Assembly (NCBI RefSeq): GCF_003634705.1
Contig: NZ_RBWU01000001.1
Coordinates: 496,001-560,000, forward strand
DNA: 64,000 nt
Direction of reading: 5' to 3'
Source: Actinomadura pelletieri DSM 43383
GTDB taxonomy: Bacteria > Actinomycetota > Actinomycetes > Streptosporangiales > Streptosporangiaceae
Position 1 is the first letter of the stretch. The number at the start of each line of letters is the position of its first letter. Of the stretch, positions 16,837 to 24,897 are shown in pieces. A program made the translations under genes and the position numbers. The notes under the pieces are model-generated. The model was not told the DNA's origin. It ran no database searches and saw nothing but the letters and a program-made list of their open reading frames with translations.

Positions 16837-17250
16837 TCAGGGCGTTGGTGCTGTGGTGCGGGGGCGATGGGCGCGGATGTCCACGGGGCGTCCATCCGGG
16901 TCGCGAGCCGTCATCGTCCACTGCGTGGGCAGTGTTTCAATCTCTCCTACCGAGCAACCGGCGGCCAGAAGTCGTTCGCGCAACTCGCAGAGTTGCGCGT
17001 GTGTCGCGACGCGCAGGCCCCAGCCCGCCCGGCTCAGCGGGTCGAGATCCGTGGTGGGGGCGGTGGCGGTTTCGACGATCATCAGATGGTCGTCTCCCCC
17101 GACGTCCACGACGGCGACTCGAGGATCAGAAGTGGTGGCGGCGCGCTCGAATGCCAGCCGTGCTCCGAGCGATTCCGTGTAGTACGTGACGAGCCGGTCC
17201 AGGTCGGTCGTGGACAGCGTCAGATGGTTGATACCGAAGAGGTCGGGCAT
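16837..17250 (-). CDS. VOC-family (glyoxalase/bleomycin-resistance fold) protein
   Basis: A 137-residue protein with two beta-alpha-beta-beta-beta motifs. The first opens with INHLTLSTTDLDR and the second contains DPDGRPVDIRAH. His (INHLTL) and late acidic positions resemble metal ligands of dioxygenase or fosfomycin-type members. The substrate is unknown. ATG 17250 is used; GTG at 17256 would add two residues. It converges on the hydrolase-like gene with a 9-bp gap. Confidence 0.8.
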   Translation of the reverse strand: MPDLFGINHLTLSTTDLDRLVTYYTESLGARLAFERAATTSDPRVAVVDVGGDDHLMIVETATAPTTDLDPLSRAGWGLRVATHAQLCELRERLLAAGCSVGEIETLPTQWTMTARDPDGRPVDIRAHRPRTTAPTP

Positions 17251-17297
17251 GATCACGCGACTCTAGTACGGCCGCCGTTCTGCACCCGGGCCGTGAG

Positions 17298-17675
17298 TCA
17301 GGACGAGCCAGGAAGCGGGCTGCGGTCTTGGGCCTGGACGATGGCGGCGCCGTTCTCTTCGGCCCAGCGGGTGAGCATGGCGATCGGCTCGATGAGCGTG
17401 TGCCCGAGCGCAGTGAGTTCGTAGTCGACCCGCGGAGGGGCCTCGGCGTGGGCGGTGCGGAGCACCAGGCCGTGGTGTTCCAATCGGCGCAGCGTCTGGG
17501 TGAGGACCTTCTTCGAGATGCCGCCGATGAGTTCGATCAGGTCCTTGTGACGGCGCGGGCCGCGGCTCAGGCCGTAGAGGACGACCACGGCCCACTTGTC
17601 GGCGATGATCTCGACGGCGAGGCGGGCGGGGCAGTCGGCCAGAAAGACGTCGCCGGGGCCGTCGAACTCGCTCAC
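17298..17675 (-). CDS. HxlR-family transcriptional regulator
   Basis: A 125-residue winged-helix regulator with the HxlR core: ADKWAVVVLYGLSRGPRRHKDL, then SKKVLTQTLRRLEHHGLV and YELTALGHTL. A cysteine (LADCPARL) lies just before the DNA-binding domain, the position of the redox cysteine in some HxlR proteins. It is divergent from a quinone-oxidoreductase gene, a typical HxlR target arrangement. The GTG at 17675 gives the normal N-terminus; the frame is open upstream but matches nothing. Confidence 0.9.
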   Translation of the reverse strand: MSEFDGPGDVFLADCPARLAVEIIADKWAVVVLYGLSRGPRRHKDLIELIGGISKKVLTQTLRRLEHHGLVLRTAHAEAPPRVDYELTALGHTLIEPIAMLTRWAEENGAAIVQAQDRSPLPGSS

Positions 17676-17683
17676 ATTCCGAA

Positions 17684-17703
17684 GGTTACCGGGAGGTTCC
17701 CGG
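17684..17703. promoter_or_regulatory. Direct repeat in the HxlR/oxidoreductase divergent promoter
   Basis: GGTTACCGGG and GGTTCCCGG begin 11 bp apart, one helical turn, between the divergent HxlR and oxidoreductase starts. The position suits an HxlR operator. The call rests on repeat and location only. Confidence 0.4.
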
Positions 17704-17766
17704 CGGATTCCTAGCGTGGAGGGCGGAGGCCACCGCTCGGGTGGTCCCTCTGCAATGGGGAGAGTC

Positions 17767-18711
17767 GTGAGCGATCGAATGCGTGCCGTCGTCCAGCGGT
17801 CCTTCGGCGGTCCGGGGGTGCTTGAGTACACCGAGATCGAACGCCCCGTGCCGTTGCCGACCGAAGTGTTGGTGCAGACGCGGGCGATCGGGGTGAATCC
17901 CGTGGACGGGTTCATCCGGTCGGGTGCGTTCCCGATGCTGGGCGAACCTCCGTTCATCCTCGGCTGGGACGTGGCGGGCATCGTGGTGGCCCTGGAACCC
18001 GGCGTCACCCGTTTCGCTGTGGGAGACGAGGTGTACGGGATGCCGATGTTCCCCAGGCAAGCGGGCGGCTACGCCGAGTATGTCGCCGCGCCGTCGCGAC
18101 ATTTCGCCCTTAGGCCCACGGGACTGGACGACGCCGAGGCCGCCGCGCTGCCGCTCGTCGGGCTGACCGCCTGGCAGAGCCTGGTGGACACCGGTGGGCT
18201 CCAGGACGGGCAACGCGTGCTCGTCCACGCGGCGGGCGGGGGTGTCGGGCATGTGGCGGTCCAGATCGCCAAGGCGCTGGGCGCCCATGTCACCGCGACC
18301 GCCAGTACCGCCAAGACCGAGTTCGTACGAGGGCTCGGCGCGGACGAAATCGTCGATTACCGGGCTCGTGACTTCGCCGAAGTCGTGGACGGCATGGACA
18401 TCGTCCTCGACACCATCGGTGGCGACACCGCGTTCCGTTCGATTCAGACCCTGCGTCCGGGCGGCCTGCTCGTCACGGTCGCCGACCGCCGCAACATGGA
18501 GCTGGCCGCCCGCACCGAGGCGGCCGGTCGGCGCTTCGCCGGTCTGGCCGTGGAGCCCGATCACGCCGGGCTGGAGGCGTTGACGCGCCTGGTGGAGACG
18601 GGCCGCCTGCGCGTCCACGTCTCGCACCGCATCCCGCTGGCCGAGGCGGCCAAGGCGCACGCCCTGGTCGATGAGGGCCGCACCACCGGCAAGGTCGTCC
18701 TGACCCCCTGA
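17767..18711 (+). CDS. NADPH:quinone oxidoreductase-like zinc-free MDR dehydrogenase
   Basis: A 314-residue medium-chain dehydrogenase/reductase of the quinone oxidoreductase group. It has the GroES-like N-terminal domain (QRSFGGPGVLEY; VNPVDGFIRSG), the nucleotide-binding loop HAAGGGVGHVAVQIAK and a C-terminal GKVVLTP. The structural-zinc cysteines of alcohol dehydrogenases are absent. It likely reduces quinones or enones with NADPH. GTG 17767 is preceded by GGGGAG; ATG 17779 is a possible alternative. The divergent HxlR gene is the probable regulator. Confidence 0.9.
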   Translation: MSDRMRAVVQRSFGGPGVLEYTEIERPVPLPTEVLVQTRAIGVNPVDGFIRSGAFPMLGEPPFILGWDVAGIVVALEPGVTRFAVGDEVYGMPMFPRQAGGYAEYVAAPSRHFALRPTGLDDAEAAALPLVGLTAWQSLVDTGGLQDGQRVLVHAAGGGVGHVAVQIAKALGAHVTATASTAKTEFVRGLGADEIVDYRARDFAEVVDGMDIVLDTIGGDTAFRSIQTLRPGGLLVTVADRRNMELAARTEAAGRRFAGLAVEPDHAGLEALTRLVETGRLRVHVSHRIPLAEAAKAHALVDEGRTTGKVVLTP

Positions 18712-18717
18712 TGACCG

Positions 18718-19350
18718 TTAGGACGGACGGCGAGCGAGTAGGTAGGCGCGGCGGGTGTCGACCTCATCGGGGTAGTGGACGCGCTCCATTTGCATTTCCA
18801 GCGTGAAACCCGCGTCTTTCAGGAGGTCGATGACCTGCGTGGGCTCGTAGAAGTAGAAGTCGACGTTCACGTCGTGGTCCCACCACTCGTCCAGATGCCT
18901 GACCTCGGTGCCGACATGGAACGTCACGAGGAAGCGGCCGGACGGGCGCAGCACCCGGTAGATCTCCGCGAAAGCCTTGGGCAGCTCGGACGGCTCCAGG
19001 TGAATGACGGAGTAGCACGCGACCGCCGACCCGAACTCGCCGTCCGCGGCGGGCAATGCGAGCAGGTCGCCTTCGCGGAATTCCACGTCCGGGTACTCGC
19101 GCCGTCCGGCCGAGACCATCGCGGCGGACAGGTCGATCCCGACGCTCTTCGCGCCCCTCTCGGCCATCCAGGCGGCCACATGGCCCGGCCCACAGCCCAG
19201 GTCGGCGACCGGAAACCCGGGCTCCGACTGCTCAAGCAGGGACGCCAACAACGCACGATCCAGCGGCTTACCGGCAAGCTCGTCACGAAATCTGGCGGCG
19301 TACGTTTCGGCAACCGTGTCGTAGCTCTGACGAGTGGCGTCGTGTCCCAT
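18718..19350 (-). CDS. Class I SAM-dependent methyltransferase
   Basis: A 210-residue methyltransferase with the SAM-binding loop VADLGCGPGHVAAWMAERG, the acidic residue of motif II in VGIDLSAAM and motif III GEFGSAVACYSVIHL. The C-terminus (FYFYEPTQVIDLLKDAGF) matches small-molecule methyltransferases. The acceptor is unknown. ATG 19350 is used; GTG 19356 adds two residues. It converges on the oxidoreductase gene with a 6-bp gap. Confidence 0.87.
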   Translation of the reverse strand: MGHDATRQSYDTVAETYAARFRDELAGKPLDRALLASLLEQSEPGFPVADLGCGPGHVAAWMAERGAKSVGIDLSAAMVSAGRREYPDVEFREGDLLALPAADGEFGSAVACYSVIHLEPSELPKAFAEIYRVLRPSGRFLVTFHVGTEVRHLDEWWDHDVNVDFYFYEPTQVIDLLKDAGFTLEMQMERVHYPDEVDTRRAYLLARRPS

Positions 19351-19371
19351 ACGCACCAGCCTCGCACGGAC

Positions 19372-19585
19372 TCAGACGTCATCTCCTTTGGTGATTCGTC
19401 GGTGGCAGACGAGGGCGGCGGCGATGCCGACGAAGGCCAGGAAGTGTTCGGGTTTGCGTTCGTAGCGGCGGCGCAGGCGTCGGCAGCCGTTCAGCCAGGA
19501 CACCGCGTCCGTTCCACCACCCAGCGGTGCCGGCTCGGCCGGTGGGAAAACTCAATGCCGCGGCGGGCGATCCGAAGGCGGCGCG
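19372..19585 (-). mobile_element. IS5-family transposase remnant (3' end only)
   Basis: The minus strand encodes RIARRGIEFSHR, then HRWVVERT, a frameshift near 19500, and then SWLNGCRRLRRRYERK and HFLAFVGIAAALVCHRR before a stop at 19372. This is the conserved C-terminal end of IS5-type transposases. About 70 codons remain. The catalytic N-terminal part is absent, the frame is broken, and no terminal inverted repeats were found. It is a relic between the methyltransferase and the protease-fusion gene. Confidence 0.8.
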
Positions 19586-19944
19586 GCGATGCCCACGGTG
19601 ATCGTGTGATGCTCGGCATCTCCTTCCTCCTGCCGAAGCGCCCGAAGCCCGCCGACGTCCCGCGGCGCGGCGGGTCCGACGCGTTCTGGCGGACGGCGGT
19701 AGCGCTGGCTGTACCGGCGCGCTCTCGCAGGCGGGATTGAGCGCCGGGGCCTGAGGCGGAAGGCTGCTTCGTACCGGAATTTCTGGCGAGAGATCGCCTG
19801 CCGCGAATGGTTCGCCGCGTGGGGCTCATTCTCTGAGCAGGGTGACGAGGAAACGCTGTAGGCCGCGCCTCGGGTGCACGGCTTCTCACCAGCTTGATGC
19901 CTTTTCCAAACGACGGCACAGGAAACACGAATGGATACACCATA
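19586..19944. other. Intergenic stretch upstream of the protease fusion
   Basis: This region of about 360 bp follows the transposase relic. No frame with recognisable homology was seen, and the frames open here (for example minus-strand 19491-19943) are low-complexity Arg/Pro/Ala shadows. It probably holds older transposon debris and the promoter of the secreted protease gene. Confidence 0.4.
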
Positions 19945-22422
19945 ATGAGACGGATCTATCGCGGGAGACCGTGGTCGTGGCTGGTGATGGCGCTGGCCGT
20001 TGTGGTGGCCGGTGGCTGCCTCCAGGCGACCGCACCGCGTCCGGCCAAGGCGATCGAGAACGGGCAGAAAGAGGGTAACGGCCTCACCCCAAGGGCACAG
20101 CTTTGGCTCAACAATTCGGCCCTCGGGGGAGACCGTTACGTGTGCTCGGTGACCGTCGTCGCCGATCGGTGGCTTCTGGGGGCCAGGCACTGCTTCAGGT
20201 TCGGCACGGTCGAGCAGCATTTCGTGCTCTCGGGCTCCACCAAACGGGGAGAGGGAAAGCGGTACCGCATCGTCTCGGTAGATTTCAAACACGACCTGGC
20301 GATCGCCGAGACGGATTCGCGGGACGGCCGGCTGGACACCATGGGAGCGCCGTACGCGCGGCTGGCGCCGAACAAGCGGGTCCACATGCGACAGTACGGG
20401 TTGGTCGCCGGCTGGGGAAGGACCTGCGATAACTGTGACCCTTCTCCGGATCTTCTGAGTTCGAGCGTCAAGGTGAACGACAACGAGGATGGGCTGAAGG
20501 ACTCGGCGGGAGGCCCCGCCTTCAAAGTGCGAGCGACCAGAGGATCCCGAATCGATGAAGGGGACTCCGGGTCGGGAGTTCTGGAAACAGATAGGGCCGG
20601 GTCGACCATCTTCGGGGTGGTTTCACAAAGCTTCACCCAATCGTCGAAGCCGGCGGATGCCTTCATTTCACCGGTCTACGACGAGCCGGGGTGCGCGGCC
20701 AAGAACAGTTGCGTGCACGACTGGCTGCTCACCAAGGCTCACATGAAGGAGCGGCCCCGGGACGAACCGCGGCGGTTCGCCTTCCGAGCCATGGCGTTGG
20801 GATCGTCGACCACCTATGGCGAGAAGAGTTCGGACGGCAACGGCTACCGAGACGTCCTCGACAAGGGATTACAGGAGATCGCCGAACGCAACGGCCAGGA
20901 CACCGGCGACCTGGCCACCAAAGCCACGACCATGAACGACACCGACGACACTCCCCAGGTGGACATGGTGGGTTCGGTCCGGGTGGGCCGGATGGCGGAC
21001 CGGGACAACGAAGGCTGGCCGGGAAGGACGATCCATGAGATCGCCGAGAAGGCCGTCTGTCCCGTCAAGCTCTACCAGCCCAACGTCGTCACGCTCCTGG
21101 CGGGCGGGAACGACGTCATGCAGAACTACGAGATGGACGGTGCGATCGGACGGCTGGAGCGGCTGATCAGGCAGATCGACGGTGACGCCCAGAACACCAT
21201 GGTGCTGGTGGCCGGGGTGCAGCCGTACCCCGACGCCGCCCGGAACGCACGAGGCAAGGCCTTCAACGCCCAGATCCCCGGCCTGGTGGACCGGCTCGTG
21301 GAAAGCGGCGTGAACGCGGTGTACGTCGACCACGGGCTGGGGCTGTCCGACATCAGCCCCGATGAGATTCACCCCAACGACCAGGGCTACGCCAAGCTCG
21401 GCGCGGCGTTCGTGAAGGCGGCCGACCACGCGAACGAGCAGGGATTGATTCCGGACACGGTGGAACAGGATCCCGACGAGGTGCCCGACGCCTGCGGGAT
21501 CACCGACGACGGGACCGGCACCGGCGACGGCAGCTCCAAGCTGGGTAAGCACTGGGAGGACCGAAACGTCATCCAGGCCCAGCAGTTCCCCTCGTCCAAC
21601 CGGTTCTGGATGGTGGACGTCAACAAGGACGGCAAGGCCGAGTACGTCACGGTCGACAAGGACCAGAACTTCCGGTTCTGGTGGAACAGCGGCCCGTCCG
21701 GCAAGGACTGGACCCCCTTCGTCGAGGGCCAGAACTCCTACAAGCCCCGGCCCGGGGCGGTCGGCAACCAGTTGCGTTTCGGTGACGTCGACGGGGACGG
21801 CTTCCCCGACTGCATGGTCGTCGACCTGACGGGCACCGTGGACCTGCACACCTGGAAGGCCGACAACCCGTCCGGCTCACGCATGTGCATGCAACCCCGC
21901 AACAACGCCTCCGTCTTCTCCAACGGTTCTGAGGGGGCGCTTCTGAACATCGACCCGAGCACCAAGATCCGGTTCGCCGACGTCACCGGCGGAGGACGGG
22001 AAGACTATCTGCTGATCAAAGCGGACGGCTCCACGACCGCCTGGTACAACCGGGGGTTCGCCACCTCTCGGCAATATGTCTACCTGGACTGGGCCCCTCC
22101 CCAGTCGATCAGCGGCGCGCTACAGAACCCCAGAGAGATCAGGTACGCCGACATCAACGGCGACAAGCGCGCCGACCGGATCCTGATCACCGCCAAGGGC
22201 GGCGCCAGGGCCTGGATCAACGAAGGCGCCAAGGGCGCGGGCGGCACCTACCGCGACATCGGCAAGATCGCCGATGACGGCGACCTGCCGCCCAAGGACA
22301 TCCAGTTCGCCGACCTCGACGGGGACGGCAAGGCCGACTTCCTGCGCATCGGCTGGACCGGGGTGGCGCACGCCTGGCTCAACAAACTCCCGTTCGACTA
22401 CTTCGACACCTTCCACCCATAG
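19945..22422 (+). CDS. Secreted trypsin-like / SGNH-hydrolase / FG-GAP repeat fusion protein
   Basis: An 825-residue exported protein. An Arg-rich n-region and a hydrophobic stretch ending AVVVAGGCLQ form a signal peptide, perhaps a lipoprotein one. A trypsin-like domain follows with His82 (GARHCFR), Asp117 (KHDLAIAE) and Ser208 (GDSGSGV). An SGNH/GDSL domain has Ser287 or Ser288 (ALGSSTTYG), GGNDV and the Asp473-x-x-His476 pair (DEIHPND). The C-terminal 280 residues are FG-GAP/VCBS-like repeats (VDVNKDGKAEYV, GDVDGDGFPDC, DLDGDGKADFL) that bind calcium and fold as a propeller. Start ATG 19945 is favoured because it begins the signal peptide. Both active sites look complete, so this is probably a two-activity surface hydrolase. 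Confidence 0.88.
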   Translation: MRRIYRGRPWSWLVMALAVVVAGGCLQATAPRPAKAIENGQKEGNGLTPRAQLWLNNSALGGDRYVCSVTVVADRWLLGARHCFRFGTVEQHFVLSGSTKRGEGKRYRIVSVDFKHDLAIAETDSRDGRLDTMGAPYARLAPNKRVHMRQYGLVAGWGRTCDNCDPSPDLLSSSVKVNDNEDGLKDSAGGPAFKVRATRGSRIDEGDSGSGVLETDRAGSTIFGVVSQSFTQSSKPADAFISPVYDEPGCAAKNSCVHDWLLTKAHMKERPRDEPRRFAFRAMALGSSTTYGEKSSDGNGYRDVLDKGLQEIAERNGQDTGDLATKATTMNDTDDTPQVDMVGSVRVGRMADRDNEGWPGRTIHEIAEKAVCPVKLYQPNVVTLLAGGNDVMQNYEMDGAIGRLERLIRQIDGDAQNTMVLVAGVQPYPDAARNARGKAFNAQIPGLVDRLVESGVNAVYVDHGLGLSDISPDEIHPNDQGYAKLGAAFVKAADHANEQGLIPDTVEQDPDEVPDACGITDDGTGTGDGSSKLGKHWEDRNVIQAQQFPSSNRFWMVDVNKDGKAEYVTVDKDQNFRFWWNSGPSGKDWTPFVEGQNSYKPRPGAVGNQLRFGDVDGDGFPDCMVVDLTGTVDLHTWKADNPSGSRMCMQPRNNASVFSNGSEGALLNIDPSTKIRFADVTGGGREDYLLIKADGSTTAWYNRGFATSRQYVYLDWAPPQSISGALQNPREIRYADINGDKRADRILITAKGGARAWINEGAKGAGGTYRDIGKIADDGDLPPKDIQFADLDGDGKADFLRIGWTGVAHAWLNKLPFDYFDTFHP

Positions 22423-22445
22423 GCCGCGTTCCCCGGAGGGCGTCC

Positions 22446-22478
22446 GGTCCTGCGGCCTCAACGTGAGGCCGCAGGACC
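22446..22478. terminator. Perfect 15-bp hairpin terminator
   Basis: GGTCCTGCGGCCTCA and TGAGGCCGCAGGACC pair perfectly around an ACG loop, 24 bp after the stop of the protease fusion gene. No U tract follows. Confidence 0.8.
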
Positions 22479-22556
22479 GAGCGCGTCAGAGCCGGCCACC
22501 GCAGGCATAGGCGGCCCTGACCGCCTGGCGGGAACCGGAAATGGGGCAATGGAGTC

Positions 22557-22757
22557 ATGACCAAGCGAAAGCCTGTCGGGCTCAGCTTCGAGTCTTGGTT
22601 CGACCGGCAGATCCGTGAGGCGGAGGAGCGTGGCGAGTTTCGCCGCCGCCTGCGCCGTTCTCGCGGCCGGGGGACACCTCGCCGGTGGCGGGCAGGGTCG
22701 ATCGGCTCGCGCTCGTCGCGGGTCTCCTGGTGCTGTTCGTTGCGGCGCCGGCCCTGA
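22557..22757 (+). pseudogene. Probable truncated DUF1992 (DnaJ-C28-like) gene
   Basis: The first 33 codons encode KRKPVGLSFESWFDRQIREA followed by EERGEF, the N-terminal signature of DUF1992/DnaJ-C28-like proteins. Intact members continue with a Leu-Pro-Gly-x-Gly-Lys-Pro-Leu segment, but here the frame turns into Arg/Ser-rich low-complexity sequence and stops at 66 codons. The most likely reading is a gene cut after its first third and joined to unrelated sequence. Confidence 0.5.
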
Positions 22758-22969
22758 CGCGGCGAGAGCGGACGATCGCCACGACCCTGCCCACGGTCAC
22801 TGTCGGGCAGGTCGTTCTGCACGTCCTGATGTCGCAGGCGGCTCCGGGGTCTACGGCGGCCGTGTCCGCCGGTGACCCTGCGGCCGTGCCGATGCCCGCG
22901 TCCCACGCGGGATCGCCCGGGCTCGGCGTGCTGCTCATGCGCGCCGTGGCGGTCCTGGTCACCTCGTGA
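22685..22969 (+). pseudogene. Membrane-protein fragment or small membrane protein (94 aa)
   Basis: From GTG 22685 the frame encodes a hydrophobic segment (LALVAGLLVLFVAAPAL), a second one (VTVGQVVLHVLMSQA) and a third near the end (LGVLLMRAVAVLVTS) where it stops abruptly. The pattern GQ-x-x-LH followed by a late GxLL-x-x-AVAVLVT resembles the C-terminal part of actinobacterial integral membrane proteins found in copper or unknown clusters. It overlaps the DUF1992 remnant in another frame, so at least one of the two is debris. Confidence 0.4.
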
Positions 22970-23096
22970 GTGGCTGGAGTGCGGTGAGGACGGGCTGTGC
23001 GGGCTTGGCATCGGCCCTGGCGATCTGGATGGGGCGAGTCAGCGCATCTACGTGGTCTCTTTAGCGGTCGTCCGTGTGGTGCGGTACGAAGGAAGC

Positions 23097-23504
23097 GTGC
23101 CGGAAACAGGTGTGAAACAGGCGCTGTCGTCCGCCGATGCCGAGGCGTTGTCCAACCTGCTACGGGACGATCCGGCGGCGGCGACCACGCCGATTGATGG
23201 GAAAGCGCCGCTGCTGGTGTTGCTGAAGCCGCTGTTGGGCGGCCCGGCAAATGCGAAACCCGGGATGCTCGAGTGCGCGCGGTTGCTGCTGGACGCCGGT
23301 GCCGATCCCTCCAGCCATGAGGCGGGCGATTTTGAGCACGTCAGCGCGTTGTACTGCGCCATATCAGCCTGCCACGTCGAACTGGTCAAACTCCTCCGTG
23401 CTCATGGCGCCGAGACCGACCAGGACGTTTGGGAGCACGCCGCCCTGAGCGCCGAAGGCTCTGCGGAGAACACCCCCGCGATGGAGATCTTCAGAATGCT
23501 TTAG
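23097..23504 (+). CDS. Ankyrin-repeat protein
   Basis: About 135 residues with two or three ankyrin-like helix pairs: LLRDDPAAATTPIDGKAPLLVLL, then ARLLLDAGADPSSHE and SACHVELVKLLRAHGAETD. These are protein-binding scaffolds with no enzymatic motif and no signal peptide. The start is uncertain: GTG 23097 gives a clean N-terminus, with AAGGA only 3 bases upstream, and earlier GTG codons at 23076 and 23079 are in frame. It stands alone before the sigma-factor operon. Confidence 0.7.
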   Translation: MPETGVKQALSSADAEALSNLLRDDPAAATTPIDGKAPLLVLLKPLLGGPANAKPGMLECARLLLDAGADPSSHEAGDFEHVSALYCAISACHVELVKLLRAHGAETDQDVWEHAALSAEGSAENTPAMEIFRML

Positions 23505-23587
23505 TGACCTGCGTCACTCGTGTCGACCTGGAAGCGGTCCTCGGCGGTAGTCCCCTGTGAGCGTCTACGGAGCACGGAGGACCGAAT

Positions 23588-24082
23588 GTGACCGATCGAT
23601 CAGGCTTCACCGACTATGTCGAAAAGCATTCGGATCGCCTTCTGCGTACGGCCTACCTGCTGACCAGGGATTGGGTCGTGGCCGAAGACCTGCTCCAGAC
23701 GGCGCTGGCCAAGGCGTGGGTGGTGTGGCACCGGGTGTCAGACGATCCGACTCCTTACATCCATCGGATTCTCACCAACACGCACGCCTCCTGGTGGAGG
23801 CGCCGCTGGCGCGGCGAGGTTCCCACTGAACGGCTGCCCGAGACCGGTCAGCCGGACCGCTCGGACGCCATCGACGACCGCGAGGCGTTGTGGCAGGCCC
23901 TGTCCCGGCTGTCACGACGCCAGCAGGCGGTAATTGTTCTGCACTATTTCGAGGGCCTGCCGATCGACCAGGTCGCCGACATTCTCGACTGCTCGAATTC
24001 GACGGTGAAAACCCAGCTGGGCCGGGCGCTGGCCCGGTTGCGGGTCAACCCGTCCCTGCGCGAACTGAAGGGAGCGCTCTGA
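23588..24082 (+). CDS. SigE-family ECF RNA polymerase sigma factor
   Basis: A 164-residue ECF sigma factor. Region 2 (FTDYVEKHSDRLLRTAYLLT; AEDLLQTALAKAWVVW) and region 4 (LSRRQQAVIVLHYFEGLPID; NSTVKTQLGRALARL) are complete. The short length and sequence fit the actinobacterial SigE-type group. Start GTG 23588 lies after a GGAGG-type site at 23576-23580. The next gene, 2 bp downstream, encodes a membrane-anchored protein that is the likely cognate regulator (inference). Confidence 0.92.
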   Translation: MTDRSGFTDYVEKHSDRLLRTAYLLTRDWVVAEDLLQTALAKAWVVWHRVSDDPTPYIHRILTNTHASWWRRRWRGEVPTERLPETGQPDRSDAIDDREALWQALSRLSRRQQAVIVLHYFEGLPIDQVADILDCSNSTVKTQLGRALARLRVNPSLRELKGAL

Positions 24083-24084
24083 CA

Positions 24085-24765
24085 ATGTCCTACGCGAAAG
24101 AGGACCTGACGCAAATGCTCCAGGAATACAGCGCTGACCCTGTCCCCAACCCCGACCGATCCCGCGAGGCAGCGGCACAGGGACGACGGATGCTGCGCCT
24201 CCGAAGGGCACGCCGGGCAGGCGCGGCGGCCACCGTCGCCTCCGCCTCCGTGATCGCCGGTGTGCTCATCACCAACGGCTCCGACGACGGCGGCGTATCC
24301 CCGGTGCCCGAAATTCGGCAAGTGTCGGTGCGGCTGCCCATGGACATTCAGCTTCCCGGTGCCGCCAACGGCGTGGTCAACAGGACGCTTCCGCTCGCAG
24401 AGTCCCGCTACGAAAGCCAGCTCGGCAGAAAGGTCACGATCAGCTTCACCCCGTTGAGCCACAACACGATGAGCAACGTACGGTGCGCCGACCCACGCGC
24501 CTGGGTGCTCGTCCGCACGGACTCCCCCGGCATGCCAACGAGCGTCGGACGCTGTGGTTCCGGCGACCATCTGGCTCAGTTCGACGCCGACTCCGCCGGG
24601 GACATCTGGGTCGGCCGACCGCACACCTGGCAGGTGTGGGTACTGCCCGCGGACACTAAGGTCACTAAGGACCTCGATCCGAACCGGATCGACAAGGTCG
24701 CCGCCGAGGCCGGTGTCGAGCCCGGCGCCTGGGCCGTCGGCATCTACGACGAGAAACCGCGATGA
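24085..24765 (+). CDS. Membrane-anchored protein cotranscribed with the sigma factor (putative anti-sigma)
   Basis: A 226-residue protein. A cytoplasmic N-terminal region of about 50 residues (EDLTQMLQEYSADPVPNPDR) precedes one membrane segment (AGAAATVASASVIAGVLI) and an extracytoplasmic domain of about 150 residues with two cysteines. This topology and position fit an anti-sigma factor, but no zinc-binding HxxxCxxC motif is present. Its ATG lies 2 bp after the sigma stop, so the two are coexpressed. Confidence 0.75.
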   Translation: MSYAKEDLTQMLQEYSADPVPNPDRSREAAAQGRRMLRLRRARRAGAAATVASASVIAGVLITNGSDDGGVSPVPEIRQVSVRLPMDIQLPGAANGVVNRTLPLAESRYESQLGRKVTISFTPLSHNTMSNVRCADPRAWVLVRTDSPGMPTSVGRCGSGDHLAQFDADSAGDIWVGRPHTWQVWVLPADTKVTKDLDPNRIDKVAAEAGVEPGAWAVGIYDEKPR

Positions 24766-24809
24766 CCACACGAAACTCCGTCCCCGAAGACGACTACGCG
24801 TTCAGATAA
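24762..24809 (+). CDS. Tiny overlapping ORF (15 aa), possible leader or gene relic
   Basis: An ATGA overlap with the preceding stop starts a 15-codon frame (MTTRNSVPEDDYAFR) ending TAA at 24807. The tight coupling is gene-like but the length is not. It may be the relic of a third operon gene that was cut off, or chance. Confidence 0.2.
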   Translation: MTTRNSVPEDDYAFR

Positions 24810-24897
24810 GCCGCTTCCGGCCGCGGGCCGGGACAGCGGCCATAACCGGGCTCGCGTTCGTGGCGGCGGCGCAAGAGGGAGTGGATACCATCCCGGT

